DNA of 64,000 nt from Pseudomonas sp. NKUCC02_KPG (GCF_019345465.1 NZ_JAHKRC010000007.1:1-64000), one strand, 5' to 3'. Counted from the first letter of the stretch, positions 1 to 9,685 are shown. Notes: generated by a model not told the origin, from the letters alone. Translations and numbers: made by a program.

Positions 1-244
1 TAGCTAATCCGACCTAGGCTCATCTGATAGCGCAAGGCCCGAAGGTCCCCTGCTTTCTCCCGTAGGACGTATGCGGTATTAGCGTCCGTTTCCGAACGTT
101 ATCCCCCACTATCAGGCAGATTCCTAGGTATTACTCACCCGTCCGCCGCTCTCAAGAGAAGCAAGCTTCTCTCTACCGCTCGACTTGCATGTGTTAGGCC
201 TGCCGCCAGCGTTCAATCTGAGCCATGATCAAACTCTTCAGTTC
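1..244 (-). rRNA. 16S ribosomal RNA, 5' end (partial, runs off the window)
   Basis: The minus strand from about 244 downwards reads the universal start of bacterial 16S rRNA: the AGAGTTTGATC primer site, then ATGGCTCAGATTGAACGC, then GCGGCAGGCCTAACACATGC. Only about 240 nt of the gene, the 5' domain through helix 9 or so, are inside the window. The rest of the rrn operon lies to the left. The mature 5' end is placed at about 244 by analogy with other Pseudomonas genes (GAACTGAAGAG). Confidence 0.97.
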
Positions 245-393
245 AAACATCTTTGGGTTTTTAAGAAACCCTAAACTTGGCTCAGCAATCGTTGGTTACA
301 TCTTTGATTTCTCGCGGAGTAACTTGTGATGCTGATAATCTTGTTGACTACCAGTCTGACTCCACAAGCACCCACACGAATTGCTTGATTCAG

Positions 394-405
394 TTGTTAA
401 AGAGC
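394..405 (-). promoter_or_regulatory. boxA antitermination element of the rrn leader
   Basis: On the minus strand this reads GCTCTTTAACAA, the conserved rRNA boxA bound by NusB/S10 in the ribosomal antitermination complex. It lies about 150 nt upstream of the mature 16S 5' end and about 165 nt downstream of the promoter, the usual arrangement in an rrn leader. The rest of the leader (245-393) presumably holds the strand that pairs for RNase III processing. Confidence 0.85.
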
Positions 406-570
406 GGTTGGTTTAGCCTTCGCTGAACCGAGGTGCGCATTCTACAGCGTTACAAGCTGCTGTCAACACCTAATTTCCTGCTTCGATGACTTGAAGCTGA
501 CACTGCAAAACAATCCAACTCATTGATATTCAAGGAGTTTTCCGTTTCAACTGCGCCGGAAGTGGGACGA

Positions 571-598
571 ATTATAGGCCGCTAAAAATCCTAGTCAA
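571..598 (-). promoter_or_regulatory. rrn sigma-70 promoter
   Basis: The minus strand shows TTGACT (593-598), a 16-nt spacer and a perfect TATAAT (571-576), followed by a GC-rich discriminator (CGTCCC). This is typical of stringently controlled rRNA promoters. The sequence upstream (601-650) is AT-rich, as expected of an UP element. The predicted start is near 563-565, giving a leader of about 320 nt before the 16S gene. This is the only strong promoter I see in the leader. Confidence 0.85.
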
Positions 599-648
599 GG
601 GCTAATTGAGTAAAACTATCAATTAACTCCAAATACCCCTAATTACAC

Positions 649-684
649 CTATATAGAGGGGTGCTGACGCACCCCTCTATATAG
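649..684 (-). terminator. Hairpin terminator after gcdG
   Basis: A perfect 16-bp inverted repeat (649-664 and 669-684) with a TGAC loop abuts the TAG stop codon of the CoA-transferase gene. There is no clear U-tract on the minus strand, so it may act as a factor-dependent or insulating hairpin. It separates the gcd genes from the UP element of the rrn promoter just downstream. Confidence 0.65.
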
Positions 685-1905
685 CTACAGCACGCCAGAC
701 CGACGCAAACCCTCTACCACTCCCGCGTCCAACCCCAGCACCCGCTCCAGAACTTGCTGAGTATGCTCACCCAACAAAGGAGGCGCATTGCGATACTCCA
801 CTGGCGTTTCAGACAGCCGAATAGGGCTCGCTACCTGCGGCACAAGCCCCGCCAACGCATGCGGTAGATGCATCGCCAATCCGCGGGCACGCACCTGAGG
901 GTCAGCAAATACCTGAGCCAGGTCATTGATCGGCCCACAGGGAACACCAACCGCCTCCAACTGCGCCACCCACTCAGCCGTGGTCTTGAAAACAGTTAAC
1001 TGCCTGATAAGCGGCACCAACTCCGCCCGATTAGCAACACGCAGCTTGTTGGTAGCAAAGCGCGGATCCCCACCCAGCTCAGGCCGACCAGCCACTTCAG
1101 TAAATTTACGGAACTGACTGTCATTCCCTACCGTAAGAATGAAGTCGCCATCTGCCGTCGGAAAATCCTGGTAAGGCACGATATTCGGATGCGCATTGCC
1201 CAGGCGCTGCGGCGCTACGCCCGTAGTCAAATAGTTCATCGCCTGATTCGCCAGGCAAGCCACCTGCACATCCAACAGCGCCATATCTATATGCTGCCCG
1301 CCACCATCATGCTGACGATGAGCAAGGGCAGCCAGAATCGCCACTGCCGAGTAAAGCCCGGTCAAAATATCTGTCAGCGCAACCCCAACCTTTACCGGCC
1401 CCGCCCCATCATCACCTTCAGGCCGCCCCGTCAGGCTCATCAGACCGCCAAGGCCCTGAACCATAAAGTCATAACCTGCCCGCTTGGCATAGGGACCGGT
1501 CTGACCGAATCCCGTAATTGAGCAATAGATCAAGTCAGGATTCAAAGCCTTTAGTGACGCATAGTCCAGACCATACGCCTCCAGCCCCCCAACTTTGAAA
1601 TTCTCGATCAGAATGTCCGACTTGGCCGCCAGATCACGAACCAGCCGCTGCCCTTCAGGCTTGGTGAAATCAATAGTGACCGACTGCTTGTTGCGGTTTG
1701 CAGACAAGTAATAGGCAGCCTCCCCCGTACTTTCTCCATAAGCATCCTTGAGAAAGGGCGGCCCCCAGGCGCGAGTGTCGTCACCATTGCCCGGGCGCTC
1801 CACCTTAATAACTTCGGCCCCAAGGTCGGCCAGTATTTGCCCGGCCCACGGCCCCGCCAGCACCCGAGACAAATCCAACACCCGCAAATGCGATAAAGCA
1901 CCCAT
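685..1905 (-). CDS. gcdG: Class III (CaiB/BaiF) CoA-transferase, probable succinyl-CoA:glutarate CoA-transferase
   Basis: This 406-aa protein has the family III CoA-transferase fold: an N-terminal segment (LDLSRVLAGPWAGQILADLG, residues 10-29), the ENFK motif near 101, and the catalytic Asp in AGYD (D146), which forms the CoA thioester relay in this family. It lies 14 nt downstream of the glutaryl-CoA dehydrogenase gene on the same strand. The pair matches the Pseudomonas glutarate branch of lysine catabolism, in which this enzyme activates glutarate to glutaryl-CoA for GcdH. The ATG start is preceded by GGAG. Family assignment is firm. The glutarate substrate is inferred from the neighbour; other dicarboxylates are possible. 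Confidence 0.88.
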   Translation of the reverse strand: MGALSHLRVLDLSRVLAGPWAGQILADLGAEVIKVERPGNGDDTRAWGPPFLKDAYGESTGEAAYYLSANRNKQSVTIDFTKPEGQRLVRDLAAKSDILIENFKVGGLEAYGLDYASLKALNPDLIYCSITGFGQTGPYAKRAGYDFMVQGLGGLMSLTGRPEGDDGAGPVKVGVALTDILTGLYSAVAILAALAHRQHDGGGQHIDMALLDVQVACLANQAMNYLTTGVAPQRLGNAHPNIVPYQDFPTADGDFILTVGNDSQFRKFTEVAGRPELGGDPRFATNKLRVANRAELVPLIRQLTVFKTTAEWVAQLEAVGVPCGPINDLAQVFADPQVRARGLAMHLPHALAGLVPQVASPIRLSETPVEYRNAPPLLGEHTQQVLERVLGLDAGVVEGLRRSGVL

Positions 1906-1919
1906 GAGCCGAGCTCCTG

Positions 1920-3101
1920 TTAATAGAACGCCTGAAGGCCGGTCTGTGCACGCCCAAGAATCAAGGCATGCACGTCATGAGTGCCTTCATAGGTATTCAC
2001 AACTTCCAGGTTGACCAGATGACGCGCAACCCCGAACTCATCCGAGATACCGTTACCACCCAGCATGTCGCGAGCCATACGCGCAATATCCAACGACTTG
2101 CCGCATGAGTTGCGCTTCATGATCGAAGTGATCTCAACGGCCGCAGTACCTTCATCCTTCATCCGCCCCAGACGCAGGCAACCCTGCAGGGCCAGCGTAA
2201 TCTCGGTCTGCATATCGGCCAGCTTTTTCTGGATCAACTGGGTCGCCGCCAAAGGCCGGCCAAATTGATGACGATCCAGCGTGTACTGACGCGCCGTATG
2301 CCAGCAGAACTCAGCAGCCCCCAGCGCCCCCCAGGAAATCCCGTAACGAGCCGAATTCAGACAGGTAAAAGGACCTTTCAGGCCGCGCACATCCGGGAAG
2401 ATGTTCTCTTGGGGTACAAACACGTTATCCATCACGATTTCGCCAGTAATGGACGCACGCAAGCCAACCTTGCCGTGAATCGCGGGCGTAGTCAGGCCCT
2501 TCCAGCCTTTTTCCAGAACAAAGCCACGAATGTCGCCTTCATCATCTTTCGCCCACACCACAAACACATCGGCGATAGGACTGTTGGTGATCCACATCTT
2601 GCTGCCCGTCAGGCTATAGCCACCATCAACCGAGCGAGCACGGGTAATCATCGCGCCCGGGTCAGAGCCGTGGTTAGGCTCCGTCAGACCGAAGCAGCCA
2701 ATCCATTCGCCAGATGCCAGCTTGGGCAGGTATTTTTGCTTCTGCGCCTCGGTACCGAACTCATTGATTGGCACCATCACCAAAGATGACTGCACGCTCA
2801 TCATCGAGCGGTAGCCCGAATCGACCCGCTCCACTTCACGAGCTATCAGGCCATAGCTGACGTAATTAAGACCGCTACCGCCGTACTGCTCCGGAATCAT
2901 CGCACCCAGCAAACCGGTTTCGCCCATTTCACGGAAGATCGCAGGGTCAGTCTTCTCATTACGGAAAGCATCAAGAATACGTGGCGCCAACTTGTCCTGA
3001 GCAAACTGCTCAGCACTGTCACGCACCATGCGCTCTTCTTCAGTGAGCTGCTGATCCAGCAACAGTGGATCAATCCAGTTGAAGCTTGCTTTACCCGCCA
3101 T
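1920..3101 (-). CDS. gcdH: Glutaryl-CoA dehydrogenase
   Basis: A 393-aa FAD-dependent acyl-CoA dehydrogenase that oxidatively decarboxylates glutaryl-CoA to crotonyl-CoA in lysine, hydroxylysine, tryptophan and glutarate degradation. The sequence shows the N-terminal helical domain, the FAD/substrate segment [12 protein letters not shown] near 137, and the C-terminal motif [17 protein letters not shown] with the catalytic base Glu at 372, which is characteristic of glutaryl-CoA dehydrogenases rather than short-chain acyl-CoA dehydrogenases. Length matches the family. It is first in a two-gene unit with gcdG and divergent from a LysR gene. The ATG is preceded by GAGGG. Confidence 0.95.
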   Translation of the reverse strand: MAGKASFNWIDPLLLDQQLTEEERMVRDSAEQFAQDKLAPRILDAFRNEKTDPAIFREMGETGLLGAMIPEQYGGSGLNYVSYGLIAREVERVDSGYRSMMSVQSSLVMVPINEFGTEAQKQKYLPKLASGEWIGCFGLTEPNHGSDPGAMITRARSVDGGYSLTGSKMWITNSPIADVFVVWAKDDEGDIRGFVLEKGWKGLTTPAIHGKVGLRASITGEIVMDNVFVPQENIFPDVRGLKGPFTCLNSARYGISWGALGAAEFCWHTARQYTLDRHQFGRPLAATQLIQKKLADMQTEITLALQGCLRLGRMKDEGTAAVEITSIMKRNSCGKSLDIARMARDMLGGNGISDEFGVARHLVNLEVVNTYEGTHDVHALILGRAQTGLQAFY

Positions 3102-3150
3102 GAGAGAACCCTCGCGTAATAGATAAAATGTCGTGAGCCGATCCTAGGCC

Positions 3151-3166
3151 CCTTCTATATAGAAGG
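3151..3166. promoter_or_regulatory. 16-bp palindrome between gcdH and gcdR, candidate LysR operator
   Basis: The sequence CCTTCTATATAGAAGG is a perfect palindrome located about 50 bp upstream of gcdH and 94 bp upstream of the divergent LysR gene. LysR-type regulators usually bind an AT-centred dyad between their own gene and the divergent target. The sequence is direct observation; its role as the GcdR site is inference. Confidence 0.5.
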
Positions 3167-3259
3167 ACAAACGAGGATTCAGCACCATCCTGTGATAATT
3201 TCTCACTCCGTAACTCTATAAATAGCCTTTTCTGACTTCGTTTAGTGAGGAAGCCGTAC

Positions 3260-4156
3260 ATGCGCCGCAAGATCCCTAGCACAACAGCCCTGATCAGCTT
3301 CGAAGCGGCAGCACGCCATGAAAGCTTTACCAAAGCGGCACACGAGCTTTCCCTCACTCAAGGGGCTATTTGCCGCCAGATTGCCAGCCTGGAAGAGTTC
3401 CTGAGCGTAGAGCTCTTCCGACGCTCTAAACGTGGCGTAAAACTGACCGAAGCAGGCCTTTCTTACAGCAGACGCATAGCAACCCAGTTGGATGCCGTGG
3501 AACGGGACACGCTGTCCGTCATGGGCCAACAGGGTGCCAACGTCATCGAGCTGGCTGTGGTGCCCACTTTCGGGACGCAATGGCTACTCCCTCGGCTCAA
3601 GGACTTTCAGCACCAGCATCCGGACGTCACGGTAAACCTGACCAACCGCACTCGCCCCTTTCTGTTTGCCGATACCGACTTTGATGCTGCCATCTACTTC
3701 GGAGATGCCGACTGGTCCGGAACATCGTCCTACCGCCTGATGGGTGAAAACCCGGTCCCCGTGTGCAGCCCCACATTATTGGGGGAACAGCAAAGCCTCA
3801 CCCCGCAAGCGCTCTGCGAACTCCCCCTGCTGCAACAAACCACACGCCCCTATGCCTGGCGCCAATGGTTCAACGCGCAGGACATGAACGTACCTCGCGA
3901 CATGACCGGGCCACGCTATGAACTGTTCTCGATGCTGGCCCAAGCCGCCATGCATGAAATGGGCGTCGCCCTTATCCCCCCCTTTCTGATTCAGCGAGAA
4001 CTGGCCGAAAAACGCCTGGTGATTGCCAACGAGAGCACCCTGCTCAGCACCAAGGCTTACTACCTGATGATCCCAGAACGCAAAATCGAATCAGCTTCAT
4101 TGCAGGCCTTTCGAGACTGGCTAGTCAATCAGGCCGCCACTTACAGCCAGATTTGA
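3260..4156 (+). CDS. gcdR: LysR-type transcriptional regulator of the gcd genes (GcvA-like)
   Basis: A 298-aa LysR regulator with an N-terminal winged helix-turn-helix (TALISFEAAARHESFTKAA, then LSLTQGAICRQI) and a C-terminal effector domain of the GcvA subgroup. It is divergent from gcdH-gcdG, the position of GcdR in other pseudomonads, so it most likely responds to glutarate. A GTG at 3245 would add five residues (MRKPY). The ATG at 3260 is preferred because GAGGAAG sits at the right distance before it and other GcvA-like proteins start near this point. The gene symbol rests on context. Confidence 0.85.
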   Translation: MRRKIPSTTALISFEAAARHESFTKAAHELSLTQGAICRQIASLEEFLSVELFRRSKRGVKLTEAGLSYSRRIATQLDAVERDTLSVMGQQGANVIELAVVPTFGTQWLLPRLKDFQHQHPDVTVNLTNRTRPFLFADTDFDAAIYFGDADWSGTSSYRLMGENPVPVCSPTLLGEQQSLTPQALCELPLLQQTTRPYAWRQWFNAQDMNVPRDMTGPRYELFSMLAQAAMHEMGVALIPPFLIQRELAEKRLVIANESTLLSTKAYYLMIPERKIESASLQAFRDWLVNQAATYSQI

Positions 4157-4591
4157 AAAACCGCATGGTCCAAACAAACTATGTAGTGATACATAAAAAC
4201 ACACTACATATGTACGTAAATGTCGCGTTTAAACACTCTGTACTTTGGTCTAACTGGACAAACCTGCAAGCCAGTAACCACGCGGCCTGCAGGGTATTTC
4301 TCAAAGTTATGCAGCGATAACCAAAAGAAATGTGAAAAAAACTCAGAAAACACTCAAATCCTCTGAAAGCCTCGTATTTAAAGGCATGCAGCCGATCATT
4401 GCGACATTCGGTCACTGCATGACTTGTAGTTAAAATCCCGTCGCCCTCCATAAGTCCTTGAAGGGTAAAAAAATTGCCAGCAGAATGCCCCGCCCCACCC
4501 ATACTTTGGTGGGATCGTGCTGATCGGCCGCCCCAGTCGCACCATCCGTAGTGCGCTGGCTTTCTTATAAAGATCACGCAGGAGATATGAC
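4157..4591. other. 435-bp intergenic region upstream of pntAA
   Basis: No gene is supported here. The left part contains a 9-bp inverted repeat, TATGTAGTG (4180-4188) and CACTACATA (4202-4210), which could end gcdR transcription or act as an operator. There is an AT-rich stretch at 4310-4370. The long spacing suggests a promoter with an extended leader for the transhydrogenase operon, but I cannot place -10/-35 elements with confidence. The pntAA ribosome-binding site AGGAG is at 4580-4584. Confidence 0.5.
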
Positions 4592-5713
4592 GTGCACATT
4601 GGTGTTCCTCTCGAGACCCATACGGGTGAAACCCGGGTTGCTGCAACCCCGGAAACCATCAAGAAGCTGATCGGCCAAGGCCATAAAGTGACTGTTCAAA
4701 GCGGCGCAGGTATCAATGCCAGCGTTATCGACAGTGCTTATGAAGCCGCCGGCGCAACTATTGGCAACGCTACAGATGCTTTCGGCGCAGAGCTGATTCT
4801 CAAGGTTGTCGCCCCAAGTGACAGCGAACTGGCCTTGATCAAGACTGGCACCGTGCTCATTGGCATGCTCAACCCGTTCAGCAATGAAACCATTGCCAAA
4901 CTGGCCGAGCGCGGGATCACCGCTTTCTCTCTCGAAGCCGCTCCCCGAACCTCTCGTGCGCAAAGTCTTGATGTGCTGTCATCCCAGGCCAACATCGCCG
5001 GCTATAAAGCCGTCTTGGTCGCCGCCCACCACTATCCGCGCTTTATGCCGATGCTCATGACCGCCGCCGGGACCGTTAAGGCCGCTCGCGTACTGATTCT
5101 GGGCGCAGGCGTGGCTGGCTTGCAGGCGATCGCCACGGCCAAACGCCTGGGCGCAGTGATCGAGGCATCCGATGTCCGACCAGCCGTTAAAGAGCAGATC
5201 GAATCGCTGGGCGCCAAGTTCGTCGACGTGCCTTACGAAACCGACGAAGAGCGTGAGTGCGCCATTGGCGTAGGCGGCTATGCACGCCCAATGCCTGCCA
5301 GCTGGATGCAACGCCAGGCACAGGCTGTTCACGAACGCGCCAAGCAGGCTGACATCGTGATCACCACCGCCTTGATCCCGGGCCGTAAAGCTCCGGTACT
5401 GCTCAGCGCTGAAACCGTAGCCCAGATGAAACCCGGCTCGGTGGTCATCGATCTGGCTGCAGCCCAAGGGGGCAATTGCCCGCTGACCGTCGCCGACCAA
5501 GTAGTGGTTGAGCACGGTGTCACCATCGTCGGCCACACCAACCTTGCCGCAATGGTTGCTGCAGACGCCTCGGCGCTCTACGCCCGCAATCTGCTGGACT
5601 TCCTCAAGCTGGTCTTCACCCCCGAAGGACAGTTCCAGATCAACCTTGAAGACGACATCGTCGCCGCGTGCCTGATGTGCCGTGACGGTCAAGTCGTGCG
5701 CAAAAACGGCTGA
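4592..5713 (+). CDS. pntAA: NAD(P) transhydrogenase subunit alpha part 1 (PntAA)
   Basis: A 373-aa soluble NAD(H)-binding domain I of the proton-translocating transhydrogenase, which uses the proton gradient to reduce NADP+ with NADH. The alanine dehydrogenase/PNT N domain starts with [20 protein letters not shown]. The Rossmann motif [18 protein letters not shown] lies near 166-183 and is followed by EASDVRP. In Pseudomonas the alpha subunit is split, and the membrane part is encoded by the next gene. Translation starts at GTG, supported by AGGAG eight bases upstream. First gene of a three-gene operon. Confidence 0.96.
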   Translation: MHIGVPLETHTGETRVAATPETIKKLIGQGHKVTVQSGAGINASVIDSAYEAAGATIGNATDAFGAELILKVVAPSDSELALIKTGTVLIGMLNPFSNETIAKLAERGITAFSLEAAPRTSRAQSLDVLSSQANIAGYKAVLVAAHHYPRFMPMLMTAAGTVKAARVLILGAGVAGLQAIATAKRLGAVIEASDVRPAVKEQIESLGAKFVDVPYETDEERECAIGVGGYARPMPASWMQRQAQAVHERAKQADIVITTALIPGRKAPVLLSAETVAQMKPGSVVIDLAAAQGGNCPLTVADQVVVEHGVTIVGHTNLAAMVAADASALYARNLLDFLKLVFTPEGQFQINLEDDIVAACLMCRDGQVVRKNG

Positions 5714-5724
5714 GGATAAAAATA

Positions 5725-6048
5725 ATGGAAGAGTTCATCTCCCCCGGTATCTACAACCTGATCATCTTCGTGCTGGCCATCTATGTGGGCTATCACGTGG
5801 TATGGAACGTGACACCTGCACTGCACACACCCTTGATGGCCGTCACCAATGCCATTTCAGCCATTGTGATTGTGGGCGCCATGCTCGCTGCCGCACTGAC
5901 TGTTACCCCGCTGGGCAAAACCATGGGCACCCTGGCGGTCGCGCTGGCTGCCGTAAACGTATTCGGTGGATTTTTGGTCACCCGGCGCATGCTGGAAATG
6001 TTCAAGAAGAAAGCACCTAAAGCCAAAGAAGAGGTGCGCAAGCCATGA
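5725..6048 (+). CDS. pntAB: NAD(P) transhydrogenase subunit alpha part 2 (PntAB)
   Basis: A 107-aa membrane protein carrying the short domain II segment of the alpha subunit. Three hydrophobic stretches (about residues 8-28, 35-58 and 62-82) are followed by a basic tail. It corresponds to the C-terminal membrane part of E. coli PntA, which is a separate gene here. It starts 11 nt after pntAA, and its stop overlaps the pntB start by four bases (ATGA), so the subunits are translationally coupled. Confidence 0.95.
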   Translation: MEEFISPGIYNLIIFVLAIYVGYHVVWNVTPALHTPLMAVTNAISAIVIVGAMLAAALTVTPLGKTMGTLAVALAAVNVFGGFLVTRRMLEMFKKKAPKAKEEVRKP

Positions 6049-7481
6049 GCATGAACCTGGTCACTGTTCTGTATCTGGTTGCATCAATCTGCTTTATTCA
6101 GGCGCTCAAGGGCCTGTCGCACCCCACCACCTCACGTCGCGGCAACCTGTTCGGCATGCTCGGCATGGGCCTGGCGATCATTACCACGGTTGGCCTGATC
6201 TACAAGCTGGGCGCAGAGATCGCGACGGCTGGCATCGGCTACGTGATTGTCGGCCTGCTGGTCGGTGGTACTGCTGGCTCAATCATGGCTAAACGCGTCG
6301 AAATGACCAAAATGCCTGAGCTGGTCGCTTTCATGCACAGCATGATCGGCCTCGCGGCGGTATTCATTGCAATCGCAGCCGTGGTCGAACCGCAGTCCCT
6401 GGGTATCGTCAAACACCTGGGCGACGCTATTCCTGCAGGCAACCGTCTGGAACTGTTCCTGGGTGCAGCCATTGGTGCAATCACCTTCTCCGGTTCGGTG
6501 ATCGCCTTCGGCAAACTCTCTGGCAAGTACAAGTTCCGCCTGTTTCAGGGCGCACCGGTACAGTTCAGCGGCCAACACAAGCTGAACCTGGTACTGGGCC
6601 TGGCCACGCTGGCACTGGGCATCACCTTTATGCTGACCGGCAACCTCAACGCTTTCGCGCTGATGCTGGCCCTGGCGTTTGTGCTGGGCGTGCTGATCAT
6701 CATCCCGATTGGCGGCGCCGATATGCCTGTCGTGGTATCGATGCTTAATAGCTACTCAGGTTGGGCAGCAGCCGGTATCGGCTTCTCACTGAACAACTCG
6801 ATGCTGATCATTGCCGGCTCGCTGGTAGGTTCTTCGGGTGCGATCCTGTCGTACATCATGTGCAAGGCGATGAACCGTTCGTTCTTCAACGTGATCCTCG
6901 GTGGTTTTGGTGGCGCAACAGACGCTGGCGGCCCAGCTGGCACGCAAGAGGCCCGTCCGGTCAAATCCGGCTCGGCTGACGATGCCACCTTCCTGCTGAT
7001 GAACGCCGACACCGTGATCATCGTTCCAGGCTACGGCCTGGCTGTTGCCCGGGCACAACACGCGCTCAAGGAACTGACCGAAAAACTGACCCATCGCGGC
7101 GTCACCGTAAAGTACGCCATTCACCCGGTTGCAGGCCGTATGCCAGGTCACATGAACGTGCTGCTGGCCGAGGCCGAAGTGCCTTACGACCAGGTGTTCG
7201 AGATGGAAGACATCAACTCCGAGTTTGGCCAGGCTGACGTAGTGCTCGTCCTGGGCGCCAACGACGTGGTCAACCCGGCGGCCAAGAACGATCCAAAATC
7301 GCCGATCGCTGGCATGCCGATCCTCGAAGCCTATAAAGCCAAAACCGTCATCGTTAACAAACGCTCAATGGCCAGTGGCTATGCGGGCCTGGATAACGAA
7401 CTGTTTTATCTGGATAAAACCATGATGGTCTTCGGCGACGCCAAGAAGGTTATTGAAGATATGGTTAAAGCTGTCGAGTAA
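6045..7481 (+). CDS. pntB: NAD(P) transhydrogenase subunit beta
   Basis: A 478-aa subunit with about nine membrane segments in the first 270 residues (domain II), which carry protons. A soluble NADP(H)-binding domain III follows, with the motif [18 protein letters not shown] and the conserved ANDVVNPAA and [11 protein letters not shown] loops that clamp NADP. Length matches E. coli PntB (462). Last gene of the operon and followed by a clear terminator. Confidence 0.96.
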   Translation: MSMNLVTVLYLVASICFIQALKGLSHPTTSRRGNLFGMLGMGLAIITTVGLIYKLGAEIATAGIGYVIVGLLVGGTAGSIMAKRVEMTKMPELVAFMHSMIGLAAVFIAIAAVVEPQSLGIVKHLGDAIPAGNRLELFLGAAIGAITFSGSVIAFGKLSGKYKFRLFQGAPVQFSGQHKLNLVLGLATLALGITFMLTGNLNAFALMLALAFVLGVLIIIPIGGADMPVVVSMLNSYSGWAAAGIGFSLNNSMLIIAGSLVGSSGAILSYIMCKAMNRSFFNVILGGFGGATDAGGPAGTQEARPVKSGSADDATFLLMNADTVIIVPGYGLAVARAQHALKELTEKLTHRGVTVKYAIHPVAGRMPGHMNVLLAEAEVPYDQVFEMEDINSEFGQADVVLVLGANDVVNPAAKNDPKSPIAGMPILEAYKAKTVIVNKRSMASGYAGLDNELFYLDKTMMVFGDAKKVIEDMVKAVE

Positions 7482-7504
7482 CATCTGGTATCAACGCAAT
7501 ATCG

Positions 7505-7540
7505 AAAACCCCGGCGCTGTCATGGCCGGGGTTTTTCTTT
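7505..7540 (+). terminator. Rho-independent terminator of the pnt operon
   Basis: An 11-bp perfect stem (AAAACCCCGGC at 7505-7515 with GCCGGGGTTTT at 7525-7535) with a 9-nt loop and a run of T residues. It lies 23 nt after the pntB stop. Confidence 0.92.
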
Positions 7541-7662
7541 TTCCAAGGAACCCGACCAAAGGCTCTAAATCGGCCGCTGGCATTCGACCATGGTAGCGGG
7601 ACGAAAGGCTCTGAAAATGAATAGACTGCGCCTCTTGCTTCCGTTGCCCGAGATAACAATCC

Positions 7663-9153
7663 ATGTACCGTGAACGTATTCGCCTGAACTCCCTGCACGA
7701 TAAGGTCATGAGCGCCGAAGAAGCCGCCGCCCTTATCCAAGACGGCATGACCGTCGGCATGAGCGGTTTTACCCGTGCCGGTGAAGCCAAAGCCGTCCCT
7801 CAGGCCCTGGCTGAGCGTGCCAAAAAGTCGCCGCTGAAAATCACCCTGATGACCGGCGCAAGCCTGGGCAACGACCTTGACAAGCAATTGACCGAAGCCG
7901 GTGTACTGGCACGTCGCATGCCATTCCAGGTGGACAGCACTTTGCGCAAGGCGATCAACGCCGGCGAAGTGATGTTTATCGATCAGCATTTGTCCGAGAC
8001 CGTAGAGCAACTGCGCAACAATCAGCTCAAGCTGCCGGACATCGCAGTGATCGAAGCTGTAGCCATTACCGAGCAAGGCCATATCGTTCCGACGACTTCC
8101 GTGGGCAACTCCGCCAGCTTCGCGATTTTCGCCAAACAGGTGATCGTCGAGATCAACATGGCGCACAACCCGAACCTGGAAGGCCTGCACGACATCTATA
8201 TCCCGACTTACCGCCCGACGCGCACGCCGATCCCGCTGGTGAAGGTCGACGATCGCATCGGCAGCACCGCAATCCCGATCCCGGCAGAAAAAATCGTCGC
8301 CATCGTGATCACCAACAAACCTGATTCGCCGTCCACCGTGTCCGAGCCTGACAGCGAAACCGACGGTATCGCCTTCCACCTGATCAACTTCCTCAAGCAG
8401 GAAGTCGAAGCTGGCCGGATGACCAACAAGCTCGGTCCACTGCAAGCGGGTATTGGCAACATCGCAAACGCGGTGATGTGCGGCTTGATCGACTCGCCGT
8501 TCGAAGATCTGACCATGTACTCCGAAGTCCTGCAGGATTCGACCTTCGACCTGATCGACGCCGGCAAGATGAGCTTCGCTTCGGGCAGCTCGATCACATT
8601 GTCGGAGCGTCGCAACTCGGACGTGTTCGGCAATCTGGAGCGCTACAAGGACAAACTGGTGTTGCGCCCGCAAGAGATCTCCAACCACCCTGAAGTGGTT
8701 CGTCGTCTGGGCATCATCGGCATCAACACCGCGCTGGAGTTCGACATCTACGGCAACGTCAACTCCACTCACGTCTGCGGTACGCGGATGATGAACGGTA
8801 TCGGCGGCTCGGGCGACTTCGCCCGTAACGCACACCTGGCGATTTTCGTGACCAAGTCGATTGCCAAGGCAGGCGCGATCTCCAGCGTTGTACCAATGGT
8901 CAGCCACGTCGACCACACCGAGCACGATGTCGATATCCTGGTGACCGAGCAGGGCCTGGCCGATCTGCGTGGCCTCGCGCCGCGTGAGCGCGCACGCGTC
9001 ATCATCGACAACTGTGTTCACCCGGACTTCCGTGAAGCCCTTAATGACTACTTCACCAAGGCCTGCGCGATTGGCGGCCACACGCCACACATCCTGCGTG
9101 AAGCCCTGAGCTGGCATATCAACCTGGAAGAAACCGGAAAAATGCTGCCGTAA
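7663..9153 (+). CDS. Acetyl-CoA hydrolase/transferase family protein (succinyl-CoA:acetate/propionate CoA-transferase type)
   Basis: A 496-aa class I CoA-transferase of the ScpC/Ach1/Cat1 family, which moves CoA between succinate, acetate or propionate. Visible family features are the N-terminal EAAALIQDGMTVGMSGF segment, the glycine-rich NKLGPLQAGIGNIANA stretch, and the catalytic Glu region YSEVLQDSTFDLIDAG. The C-terminal motif is VTEQGLADLRGLAPRERA. It stands alone between two terminators. In pseudomonads this enzyme helps return acetate or propionate units to the TCA cycle; the exact acceptor cannot be told from sequence alone. Confidence 0.9.
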   Translation: MYRERIRLNSLHDKVMSAEEAAALIQDGMTVGMSGFTRAGEAKAVPQALAERAKKSPLKITLMTGASLGNDLDKQLTEAGVLARRMPFQVDSTLRKAINAGEVMFIDQHLSETVEQLRNNQLKLPDIAVIEAVAITEQGHIVPTTSVGNSASFAIFAKQVIVEINMAHNPNLEGLHDIYIPTYRPTRTPIPLVKVDDRIGSTAIPIPAEKIVAIVITNKPDSPSTVSEPDSETDGIAFHLINFLKQEVEAGRMTNKLGPLQAGIGNIANAVMCGLIDSPFEDLTMYSEVLQDSTFDLIDAGKMSFASGSSITLSERRNSDVFGNLERYKDKLVLRPQEISNHPEVVRRLGIIGINTALEFDIYGNVNSTHVCGTRMMNGIGGSGDFARNAHLAIFVTKSIAKAGAISSVVPMVSHVDHTEHDVDILVTEQGLADLRGLAPRERARVIIDNCVHPDFREALNDYFTKACAIGGHTPHILREALSWHINLEETGKMLP

Positions 9154-9167
9154 CCCGCGAGCTAGAG

Positions 9168-9204
9168 AGCCGCTGACGTAAACACGTTTTGTCAGCGGCT
9201 TTTT
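9168..9204 (+). terminator. Rho-independent terminator of the CoA-transferase gene
   Basis: The stem AGCCGCTGAC (9168-9177) pairs with GTCAGCGGCT (9191-9200) and is followed by TTTTT. It lies 15 nt downstream of the stop codon. Confidence 0.9.
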
Positions 9205-9469
9205 ATGCCCTTAATTTCAAAAACTGTACTGCTGTACTGGTCATTTCCCGCCTTCAACACACTCTTTCACGGCCACTTTTGCCAATTTCGCACCACTTAG
9301 GTGCGGACAGGTACAGTTACGCGTATTTGTGCCCGTACAGCGCGCATAAACAGTTAACTGGCCCATTGCAATACAGGTGAACTGTATCTAGAGACACTGG
9401 ACAAAGAGGAGGATCATTGGCATCAGTTAAACCACTAGCCAATGCCGCCATAAGCGGAAGGATGACACC
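9205..9469. promoter_or_regulatory. Control region of the DUF1127 gene with repeated CTGTAC/GTACAG elements
   Basis: This 265-bp stretch has no gene but is dense in related elements. These are two direct copies of CTGTACT (9224-9230 and 9232-9238), ACAGGTACAGTT (9307-9318), GTACAG (9334-9339), the palindrome CAGTTAACTG (9351-9360) and the dyad ATACAG-GTGAA-CTGTAT (9371-9387). The same ACAGGTACAGTT word recurs twice downstream of the DUF1127 gene. Tandem short sites of this type are typical of regulators such as the MocR/GntR family; which protein binds here is unknown. Confidence 0.5.
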
Positions 9470-9685
9470 ATGGAACGTACACTCAGTTCCGAACTGTTCA
9501 GCGAAAGCAACTCTGTAAACACCCAGGCTTCCATGCCTTTGCGCGTTCTTGCCAACCTGATGTTGTGGCAGCGCCGCATCTCCAGCCGCCATCAATTGGC
9601 TCGACTGGACTCGCGTCTTCTGGCTGATGCCGGTATTAGCGAAGCACAGCGTTACGAAGAGCTGAGCAAGCCGTTCTGGCGCTAA
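9470..9685 (+). CDS. DUF1127 domain-containing small protein
   Basis: A 71-aa protein with the arginine-rich DUF1127 (YjiS-like) C-terminal motif: WQRRISSRHQLARLD, then SRLLADAGISEAQRYEEL, ending in KPFWR. Members of this family are small, often stress- or regulator-controlled proteins. Some bind RNA or influence phosphate and carbon metabolism in alphaproteobacteria, but the function in Pseudomonas is unknown. The gene is monocistronic, followed by a terminator, and has an unusually elaborate upstream region. Start ATG is chosen at the only in-frame methionine giving the family length. Confidence 0.85.
   Translation: MERTLSSELFSESNSVNTQASMPLRVLANLMLWQRRISSRHQLARLDSRLLADAGISEAQRYEELSKPFWR

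Noticed and set aside
7465..9117. Open reading frame of 550 codons on the minus strand
   Set aside because: It is antisense to the CoA-transferase gene, with biased Asp/Arg/Val composition and no recognisable motif. The real gene shows full family motifs.
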